From: Alphaproteobacteria bacterium
GTDB lineage: Bacteria > Pseudomonadota > Alphaproteobacteria > Rhizobiales > Xanthobacteraceae
NCBI GenBank assembly: GCA_005884855.1
Contig: VAZS01000013.1
Location: 1-7,493 of the forward strand
Direction: 5' to 3'
Length of the DNA stretch: 7,493 nucleotides
In this document: one piece after another, positions 1 through 5,445 of the stretch
Layout: every line of letters begins with the position of its first letter
Numbering within the stretch: the stretch's first letter is position 1
Made by a program: the position numbers and the translations under genes
The notes under the pieces: model-generated
Database searches by the model: none
What the model was told of the DNA's origin: nothing
What the model saw: only the letters and a program-made list of their open reading frames with translations

Positions 1-233
1 GTTCAGCGCTGGGTGGAGGTTTGACCAGGCTTTTTTGTTCAGTGCGTGAAGTCCACTATCTCCTGCGCGGCAGCGAGACCCTTCTCCGCCGTTAACCAAA
101 CCGGCGTTTACGAAACTTCGGTTCGGCCGCCTTAACCACGAATACATTCTGAGGCCTTACTCTCGCCGATAGACCGCTCGTCTCTGGCGCGATCCGAGCA
201 CGAGACCTTCAGCGAATCCAGGAAGGATTCAGG
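1..233. other. Leader region without a supported gene
   Basis: No reading frame here is convincing. The first frame closes after seven codons (TGA at 22-24), so it could be the last few codons of an upstream gene, but there is nothing to identify. Seen directly: a run of six T at 31-36 with only a weak 4-bp stem before it; the heptamer TTAACCA twice in the same orientation, at 92-98 and 132-138, exactly 40 bases apart; and a small hairpin holding the ribosome binding site of the next gene at 214-230. I could not place a credible -35/-10 pair. The promoter of the gene at 234 must lie here or further upstream. Confidence 0.5.
214..230 (+). promoter_or_regulatory. Shine-Dalgarno hairpin before the PAS-GGDEF-EAL gene
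   Basis: GAATCC (214-219) and GGATTC (225-230) form a perfect 6-bp stem around the 5-base loop AGGAA. The Shine-Dalgarno sequence AGGAAGGA (220-227) is therefore partly in the loop and partly in the 3' strand of the stem, and the ATG follows the stem after three bases. The purine-rich site, six bases before 234, supports that ATG as the start. Whether the fold hides or presents the site to the ribosome is inference. Confidence 0.5.
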
Positions 234-2324
234 ATGTTTCAGCAAGTCGAAACCGAACGGAGCGATTTGGGCCGGGGACGCGAAGAGTCGTTCTTGCTGC
301 TGTTCGAGGCGAACCCAGTTCCAATGTGGATCTGGGATCACGAGACGCTTCGCTTTCTCGCAGTTAACGACGCCGCAATTGCCCACTATGGCTATAGTCG
401 CGAGCAGTTCATGGGCATGACCCCGATGGAGCTGAAGCCGGCAAAGGACCATGGCGGCATCCGCGAGATCGCGCAGGGCAAAACAGGATATCAAGAAGGT
501 CGGACGTCTCAGCACATCACAGCAAACGGAGATTTGCTGGATGTCGCGATTTATGGGCGGTCGCTGGTCTATGGAGGCCGACCCGCCTCGCTGGTGGCCA
601 TCATCGATATCACCGCACGCAAACGTGCCGAGGACGAAGCTCGCAGCACACGCGAATTCCTGAGCACCGTCATTGAAAACGTTCCTGTGTCCATTGTTGT
701 GAAGGACGCGGCTGATCTCCGATATGTACTCGTCAATCGAGCCGCGGAGGAATATCTGGGGCTCCCGCGGGAGGAGATTGTCGGAAAGACAGTGCACGAC
801 ATTTTCCCACCGGCGTCCGCAGATACCATACTGGCGCGGGATCGCGATCTGCTGCAGATCGAAGATTGTAGTACGCTGGACGGATATCAGGTTGAAACTC
901 CGGGAAATGGCATCCGGAACGTCAACAGCAAGCGACTGTCAATCCGCGGAGTGGACGGGCAGCCTCAATACCTGCTCGTGATGACCGAAGACGTAACAGA
1001 GAAGCTTGCCGCCGAAGCTAAGATCAGGCACTTGGCACATCACGATCCGCTCACACATCTGCCCAACCGCGCGAGCTTTAATTCGCATTTGTCAGAAACG
1101 ATCGATCGCGCAGAAGCAGCCGCTGGGTGTTTCTCCGCGTTGTGCATCGACCTCGACAGATTTAAGGAAATCAACGACGTGTTCGGGCACGGCATCGGTG
1201 ATGGCCTGCTTTGTCAAGTCGCTGCCCGAATGCGGGAGGTGAGCGGTATCGCGTTCATCGCTCGTCTCGGAGGTGATGAGTTTACGATCATACTTCAGGG
1301 CTGCGCTGATACTGCAGCGACGTTCGCTGAAGATCTGCTTCAACGGATGTCGGGCGACTTCGAAGTCGAAGGACAACGGTTGCGGGCGGGCCTGAGCATC
1401 GGGATTGCCGTCTATCCCGGAGATGGCAAGAACGCAACAACGCTGCTCTCCAATGCCGATGCCGCGCTTTATCGCGCTAAAGCTGACGGTCGAGGGACGA
1501 TACGGTTCTTCGAAGTCGAAATGGACAAGCGGCTGCGGGAATATCGAGCCATTCAGCAGGACTTGCAGTCGGCGATTGCCCGTGGCGAACTCGCATTGCA
1601 TTATCAACCGCAGGCCAAGATTGGAGGCGAGATCATCGGCTTCGAAGCGCTGCTGCGCTGGCAGCATCCGGTCCGTGGAGCGATCCCGCCGATGACCTTC
1701 ATTCCGGTAGCCGAAGAGTCCGGCCTGATAGTGCCGATCGGCGAATGGGTGCTGCGCGAAGCTTGCCGTGAAGCCGCGACATGGACGACCCCGCTAACGG
1801 TGGCGGTAAACCTGTCACCCGTGCAGTTTCGGCATGGCGATTTGCATACGCTCGTACATACGATTCTTCTTGAGACCGGCTTGCCCGCCACCAGGCTCGA
1901 GCTGGAAATCACAGAAGGCGTTTTGATTTCAGATTTCACCCGAACGATTTCGGTCCTTCGCCGCCTCAAGGCTCTTGGCGTGCGAATCGCAATGGATGAT
2001 TTCGGAACCGGCTATTCATCCCTGTCGTATTTGCAATCCTTTCCTTTTGACAAGATCAAGATCGATCAGAGTTTTATTTCTAATCTGGAGCATAACCAGC
2101 AATCTGCGGCAATCGTGCGCGCTGTGGTCAGCCTCGCACATGGACTTGCGCTGCCGGTCATCGCAGAAGGCGTGGAGAATTCCGCTCAGCTTGAGTTTCT
2201 GGCTCGGGAGACGGTCGATGAAATCCAAGGGTACCTGTTAGGACGGCCTCACCCGATCGGCCATTATATGGAGGCTACCGGGCATCAACCCGGAGTTGCG
2301 ACAAGAACGGCCATTGCCAGTTAA
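234..2324 (+). CDS. PAS-PAS-GGDEF-EAL cyclic di-GMP synthase/phosphodiesterase
   Basis: A 696-residue protein with no signal peptide or membrane segment, so probably a cytoplasmic sensor enzyme. Order: PAS 1 (about 15-130), PAS 2 (about 137-258), GGDEF (about 262-430), EAL (about 440-685). The GGDEF domain keeps DLDRF (306-310; metal-binding Asp306), Asn314 and GGDEF (346-350), so it should condense two GTP into c-di-GMP. The RxxD inhibitory site normally just upstream is absent (SGIA, 337-340). The EAL domain keeps EAL (471-473), Asn526, Glu558, the Asp pair 588-589 in DDFGTGYSS, Lys609, Glu645 and Gln665, the full set expected of an active c-di-GMP phosphodiesterase. With both domains intact it may be bifunctional, one activity being set by the PAS ligand or redox state; neither ligand nor dominant activity can be read from sequence. 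The ATG has a good ribosome binding site in a hairpin loop. The gene converges on the PilZ gene, 58 bases between stops. Confidence 0.95.
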   Translation: MFQQVETERSDLGRGREESFLLLFEANPVPMWIWDHETLRFLAVNDAAIAHYGYSREQFMGMTPMELKPAKDHGGIREIAQGKTGYQEGRTSQHITANGDLLDVAIYGRSLVYGGRPASLVAIIDITARKRAEDEARSTREFLSTVIENVPVSIVVKDAADLRYVLVNRAAEEYLGLPREEIVGKTVHDIFPPASADTILARDRDLLQIEDCSTLDGYQVETPGNGIRNVNSKRLSIRGVDGQPQYLLVMTEDVTEKLAAEAKIRHLAHHDPLTHLPNRASFNSHLSETIDRAEAAAGCFSALCIDLDRFKEINDVFGHGIGDGLLCQVAARMREVSGIAFIARLGGDEFTIILQGCADTAATFAEDLLQRMSGDFEVEGQRLRAGLSIGIAVYPGDGKNATTLLSNADAALYRAKADGRGTIRFFEVEMDKRLREYRAIQQDLQSAIARGELALHYQPQAKIGGEIIGFEALLRWQHPVRGAIPPMTFIPVAEESGLIVPIGEWVLREACREAATWTTPLTVAVNLSPVQFRHGDLHTLVHTILLETGLPATRLELEITEGVLISDFTRTISVLRRLKALGVRIAMDDFGTGYSSLSYLQSFPFDKIKIDQSFISNLEHNQQSAAIVRAVVSLAHGLALPVIAEGVENSAQLEFLARETVDEIQGYLLGRPHPIGHYMEATGHQPGVATRTAIAS

Positions 2325-2382
2325 ACAAGAAGTCTTTCAGTTCGCGGACTCCTTGGCTGGCCCTCGGCGCGGAAGTCTCGTC
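2325..2382. other. Convergent gap between the PAS-GGDEF-EAL and PilZ genes
   Basis: This 58-base spacer separates two convergent stop codons. A weak AGTC/GACT pairing (2331-2334 with 2347-2350) is present, but no T-run follows on either strand. I see no intrinsic terminator, so transcripts from the two sides may overlap or end by Rho. Confidence 0.5.
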
Positions 2383-2646
2383 TCACCAAAGTTCTAGTTT
2401 GCGCTCTTGCTCGAAGATGACGCCAAGTCGTTTCTCTTTACGCCAGATGACGCGGCAATGCCGGTTCAGCTGATCGGTCTCAATCATCAGCGTGAATTCG
2501 TGGGGAACAGCTAACGCATATGGAACGTCAAGTGCAGCACCGGTCTCTGACAGGTTTCGGATCGCGCAACTGAAAGCTCGACTATCGAATTCGATCGTCC
2601 CGGTTTTGAGGACTCGACGTCGAGCAGCCCTACGATTCTCCTGCAT
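2383..2646 (-). CDS. Single-domain PilZ protein, likely c-di-GMP receptor
   Basis: An 87-residue protein that is almost entirely one PilZ domain, the beta-barrel module that binds c-di-GMP. Both halves of the binding signature are visible: an Arg-rich RxxxR stretch near the N-terminus (R5/R6 to R9/R10) and NLSETG (31-36), which fits [D/N]xSxxG. The C-terminal part (CRVIWRKEKRLGVIF, 64-78) matches the last strands of the domain. There is no output domain, membrane segment or signal peptide, so it probably acts by contacting a partner protein. The ATG is preceded by AGGGGAG (2660-2654) with a 7-base spacer. The gene starts 16 bases after the stop of the GGDEF-EAL gene on the same strand, so the two are probably co-transcribed and the PilZ protein may read the c-di-GMP pool that enzyme controls. 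The target, such as motility or polysaccharide, is unknown. Confidence 0.9.
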   Translation of the reverse strand: MQENRRAARRRVLKTGTIEFDSRAFSCAIRNLSETGAALDVPYALAVPHEFTLMIETDQLNRHCRVIWRKEKRLGVIFEQERKLELW

Positions 2647-2653
2647 CCGCGCG

Positions 2654-2660
2654 CTCCCCT
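2654..2660 (-). promoter_or_regulatory. Ribosome binding site of the PilZ gene
   Basis: On the minus strand AGGGGAG sits between the TAA of the GGDEF-EAL gene (2665-2663) and the PilZ ATG (2646-2644), seven bases before the latter. It fills most of the 16-base gap and supports independent initiation on a shared transcript. Confidence 0.75.
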
Positions 2661-2662
2661 TT

Positions 2663-4297
2663 TTAGGTCACCATGCCTCTTGGTGTGCCGCTCTTGCGCG
2701 CGGACAAAGTCGCAAGCGTATTCTTCCTCTCAAGGTCCGCCCGCGGGAAGTCAATGAGCAACTGTGAAACTGCATCAGCTGGCACAGCTTTGCTGAATAA
2801 AAATCCCTGACCTTGGTGCGCACCATACGCAAAAGCAGCGTCGGCTTGAGCGACATTTTCAATGCCTTCGGCCGTAACGCGCAGATCGAGACCCTTGCAG
2901 AGACCGAATATAGCTCGCATGAAGATATCGTTTTCGGAGCTTTTCCCGATCTCTTGAATAAATCGCTTGTCGACTTTGAGCTTATCGAACCTCAATTCAT
3001 ATAGTTGGGAGAGACCGGAATACCCGGTACCAAAGTCATCAATAACGATTCGAACCCCGGCATTACGCAGGGTCTGAATGGCGTGACGTGTCGCTTCGAA
3101 ATCCGAGACAATCGCGCTTTCGGTAATTTCAGCTTCGAGGCGATCGGGCGCCAACCCGGCATCGTCGAGGATCGTCAGGACATCTTGCGCAAAATTCTTA
3201 TCGCTAAGTTGCGTAGGCGAGAAATTGAACGACAAGGAAATAGACTCTGGCCAATTCGCCGCATCGCGGCAGGAATGGCGAAATAGTTGTGCGGAGAGTA
3301 CGTGGATCAAGCCCAACTCTTCCGCAAGCGGGATAAACGTATTTGGGGCAATTAGGCCGTTCATTGGATGTTGCCAGCGCGCCAAGCTCTCGAAGCTGAC
3401 AATTCGCCGCGTTTTTAAATCCACGATAGGTTGATAGTGGGGTCGAATGCCGTGGCTGCCAATCGCCTCGCGCAGATCCTTCTCTAAAAGGGCCCTCGTG
3501 CGTACATGTGCATCCATTTTTGGATCGAAAAAGCAGCAATCGAGTTGAGCATTTCTCGCCCGGGAAAGGGCGACGTGCGCGCATCGGAGGAGCTCATCGA
3601 CGGTGGCATGACCACGGCCGACCTGCACAATCCCGATGCTAGCGCTGATGCTCTGAAGCTCTATTCCGATTTGGACCGGCTTTTTGACGGCCTCGAGCAA
3701 CGTGCCGGCAACCCTCAGAGCGTTTTCTGCATCGGTGCCTGCCAAACACAGTGCAAATTCATCGTCACCGACGCGCGCGAAGACTTCGCTTGAATGGGCG
3801 CCGTCGCGTATCCGCGAGCCGATTTGCGACAGCGCTTCGTCACACCCCAGGTGCCCATATACTTCATTGAGCTTTCCAAAATGATTAAGGCCGAGCAATA
3901 GAACGCTCATTGGGTTTTTTGAATTCTTAAGTGCAGTGCTCACCTGGATTTGGAATTGCCGCCGGTTTGGCAATTGAGTCAGCGGATCCCGGGTAGACGC
4001 CAGATAGGCATTTTGTTCGGCCGCAACCCGCTTTGCGCGTTCGCGCCTTTGGTCCCCAATGCGTCGCACGCTAAAGACCACCAACGCAGCGCCGCAGAAA
4101 TATAGTAAGGAAGGGGCCTTGATCTCACGGTGGAGGACGTTTTGAAGAATAGAAAGTCCACCCCATTCGGCGAACACAAAATACGTCACAAACGACATCG
4201 AGAAAATCACCAACGCATCGGTTACTTCTCGAAAGATCGCGTTTGACAAGTCGATGGCGAAAAAACGCTTCAGGGCCTTATTCAAACGGCACCTCAC
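2663..4297 (-). CDS. Membrane GGDEF-EAL protein, degenerate GGDEF, likely c-di-GMP phosphodiesterase
   Basis: Up to 544 residues. The N-terminus has two hydrophobic segments (about 27-44 and 62-77) with a short loop between, then a basic stretch, so the enzyme is probably anchored in the inner membrane with its catalytic part in the cytoplasm. The GGDEF domain (about 98-260) is degenerate: the signature reads GDDEF (177-181), and the usual DxD motif is GLN (136-138), losing the first metal-binding Asp. It probably makes no c-di-GMP but might still bind GTP. The EAL domain (about 270-515) reads ESL (303-305) and keeps Glu303, Asn358, Glu390, Asp420-Asp421, Lys441, Glu477 and Gln497, so phosphodiesterase activity is likely. 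The longest frame starts at a GTG directly after an in-frame TAA and has no ribosome binding site. A TTG four codons in (4285-4283) is better placed, after GTGAGG. The gene is upstream of, and probably co-transcribed with, the PilZ gene. Confidence 0.92.
   Translation of the reverse strand: MRCRLNKALKRFFAIDLSNAIFREVTDALVIFSMSFVTYFVFAEWGGLSILQNVLHREIKAPSLLYFCGAALVVFSVRRIGDQRRERAKRVAAEQNAYLASTRDPLTQLPNRRQFQIQVSTALKNSKNPMSVLLLGLNHFGKLNEVYGHLGCDEALSQIGSRIRDGAHSSEVFARVGDDEFALCLAGTDAENALRVAGTLLEAVKKPVQIGIELQSISASIGIVQVGRGHATVDELLRCAHVALSRARNAQLDCCFFDPKMDAHVRTRALLEKDLREAIGSHGIRPHYQPIVDLKTRRIVSFESLARWQHPMNGLIAPNTFIPLAEELGLIHVLSAQLFRHSCRDAANWPESISLSFNFSPTQLSDKNFAQDVLTILDDAGLAPDRLEAEITESAIVSDFEATRHAIQTLRNAGVRIVIDDFGTGYSGLSQLYELRFDKLKVDKRFIQEIGKSSENDIFMRAIFGLCKGLDLRVTAEGIENVAQADAAFAYGAHQGQGFLFSKAVPADAVSQLLIDFPRADLERKNTLATLSARKSGTPRGMVT
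4292..4297 (-). promoter_or_regulatory. Ribosome binding site pointing to a TTG start
   Basis: On the minus strand GTGAGG (4297-4292) is followed after six bases by TTG (4285-4283), codon 5 of the longest frame. The upstream GTG is the first part of this same motif, abuts an in-frame TAA (4300-4298), and has no Shine-Dalgarno sequence of its own. I therefore favour the TTG, which shortens the protein by four residues without touching any domain. Confidence 0.5.
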
Positions 4298-4320
4298 TTA
4301 AACGGCGGGCTCTGGAATAA

Positions 4321-4354
4321 GCTGCGATGGGACAATGTCCCCGCCGATCGCAGC
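4321..4354 (-). promoter_or_regulatory. Two-part hairpin or operator upstream of the phosphodiesterase gene
   Basis: Outer arms GCTGCGAT (4321-4328) and ATCGCAGC (4347-4354) are perfect 8-bp complements. Inside them GGGAC (4329-4333) and GTCCC (4337-4341) form a second 5-bp stem with a 3-base loop. A 5-base bulge (4342-4346) is the only unpaired part on one side, giving 13 bp in 34 bases. It lies 35 bases upstream of the preferred TTG start of the phosphodiesterase gene, so it would sit in the 5' leader of that mRNA or overlap its promoter. No T-run follows on either strand, so it does not look like an intrinsic terminator. It could be an RNA control element or a protein-binding operator; the sequence does not decide. 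Confidence 0.6.
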
Positions 4355-4421
4355 GGCCGGTAAAATTGAACGTGAACCAATATTGCTGTTCGTAATTTCG
4401 TTCCCTGGCAACCACACAGGG

Positions 4422-4474
4422 TTTTCGCAACTTCGCTTCGGCAACATAGCGCCGCTCTCTTAAGGTTGCGAAAA
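4422..4474. repeat. 10-bp inverted repeat with nested small stem
   Basis: TTTTCGCAAC (4422-4431) and GTTGCGAAAA (4465-4474) are perfect 10-bp complements separated by 33 bases. Within the spacer CGGC (4439-4442) and GCCG (4451-4454) can also pair. It is about 125-190 bases upstream of the phosphodiesterase start. Possible roles are a dyad operator with two half-sites, a leader RNA structure or a relic of a small mobile palindrome. Confidence 0.55.
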
Positions 4475-4835
4475 TTAGGATGTTTAACGATCTCTAAATT
4501 CATGAATCAAAGTTGTGCCACTGGAGCTTGATGAGTTGAAATCTCTGATAAGACGAAGAAGCCCGAACGCTAATTCGATGGTTCCCCTGTGATCTGCTGG
4601 ACATCTCACCAGGACGGGGCGCCCCGGACCGCATCTGCAATGCCCGATGTTGGCTCCTTTGAGACCTGCCAACAACCGGCTCTGAAAGGTCTGCTTGTCG
4701 GCGAAGACCGGAGACCGATCGGTGCACGGTCAAAATGGCGCGATTGACCCGTCTCGGACGTTAGACCGGTCAGCATCTGTTTTTAGGTGCTATATGTCGC
4801 TCGCCCGATGGTCAGAGGCTGCTATAGTTTAAGGA

Positions 4836-5339
4836 TTGCGCAAGGAAAAACTTTTCGGCGGGCCCAATTCGACGGCGCGAGTTTATCAAATCATGTTTGA
4901 CGATCTGCAAGCGAAGGCAGGATCTACCGGAATAACGGTAGTTCCCTTTGCATTGAAGTCGCCAAATGATCTTGACGACATGTTCGACGCGATTGCGGCT
5001 CAGCGTGTGGACGCGCTTCAAATCATATCTGATCCGAGGACCAGTGACCTGGGCGGTCGAATCGCTGCGCTCGCTATAGCCCATCGGCTTCCGACGTTTT
5101 CAAATAATTTGGTGTTCGTCGAAGCTGGCTGCCTGATGAGCTATAGCGCGTCACTGCGGAAAATTCTTCATCGAACCGGCTACTATGCGAAGAAGATATT
5201 GGACGGAGCAAATCCTGGCGATCCGCCCGTCGAACAGCCGACCGGACTTGACCTAATCATCAATCTCAAGACCGCCAAAGCGTTGGGCATCGAAGTACCG
5301 CCGACGCTGCTCGCTCGGGCCGATCAGGTGATTGAGTAA
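4836..5339 (+). pseudogene. ABC transporter substrate-binding protein, C-terminal lobe only (TrpX-like family)
   Basis: The 167-residue frame matches the C-terminal half of the ABC substrate-binding family typified by TrpX, whose members are about 320-330 residues, begin with a signal peptide and deliver a small solute to an inner-membrane permease. Family-typical features seen here: alternating hydrophobic/polar segments of the second lobe, CLMSYSASL (133-141), YYAKKILDGANPGDPPVEQP and DLIINLKTAKALGIEVPPTLLARADQVIE near the end, read in parts. The signal peptide and whole N-terminal lobe are missing. The frame opens at a TTG (4836) only two codons after an in-frame TAA (4830-4832), and no N-lobe motif is visible upstream in any frame. 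The break lies near the boundary between lobes, so it was probably a deletion or recombination, not a point mutation. Without export signal or binding cleft it cannot serve as a transport receptor. No permease or ATPase gene is present here. The end of the frame is intact. Confidence 0.8.
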
Positions 5340-5445
5340 GCTGTCCAATTCCGCGTATGACCCATCTGCGACATTGGCCCTAGCCCAAGGGCAACGCCCT
5401 ATGCTTTGATATGTCCGACGGATCTACCGATCTCGGGAGGCCGTT
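5340..5445. other. Spacer between the ABC remnant and the cyclase gene
   Basis: A 106-base gap. It contains a short stem AGGGC/GCCCT (5388-5400, 3-base loop) without a T-run, and ends with the ribosome binding site of the cyclase. A promoter for the cyclase is expected here, but I could not find a -35/-10 pair with acceptable spacing. Confidence 0.4.
5435..5440 (+). promoter_or_regulatory. Ribosome binding site of the cyclase gene
   Basis: GGGAGG lies five bases before the TTG at 5446. Its strength and spacing decide in favour of this unusual start codon. The first internal ATG is 84 codons in and would remove most of the catalytic residues. Confidence 0.75.

Larger units (their letters stand above)
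4298..4835. other. Long intergenic region rich in inverted repeats, no supported gene
   Basis: About 540 bases lie between the minus-strand GGDEF-EAL gene and the ABC remnant. Short open frames of 60-80 codons exist on the minus strand around 4484-4733, but they overlap one another and match no family I know. I found no trace of the missing N-terminal lobe of the substrate-binding protein in any plus-strand frame. What it does hold: a two-part hairpin at 4321-4354, a 10-bp inverted repeat at 4422-4474, the 12-bp palindrome CGGGGCGCCCCG (4615-4626), interlocking inverted repeats at 4648-4692, and GGTCAA/TTGACC arms at 4728-4749. It must contain the promoter of the phosphodiesterase-PilZ operon. 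The part after about 4600 may be debris from the event that truncated the ABC gene (inference). Confidence 0.6.

Noticed and set aside
9..36. Possible intrinsic terminator at the left edge
   Set aside because: The T-run at 31-36 is good, but the only stem is CTGG/CCAG, 4 bp with a 12-base loop, and no upstream gene is identified.
3005..3584. Several plus- and minus-strand frames of about 70-130 codons inside the phosphodiesterase gene
   Set aside because: They are out-of-frame or antisense readings of conserved EAL and GGDEF coding sequence.
4498..4507. Palindrome ATTCATGAAT
   Set aside because: Several perfect 10-bp palindromes are expected by chance in 7.5 kb, and nothing around it adds support.
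4484..4733. Overlapping short minus-strand frames of 63-77 codons
   Set aside because: They overlap each other in different frames, show no family resemblance, and their composition (Ser/Arg-rich runs) fits random open frames in GC-rich DNA.
5388..5400. AGGGC-AAC-GCCCT stem before the cyclase as a terminator
   Set aside because: Only 5 bp and not followed by a T-run.
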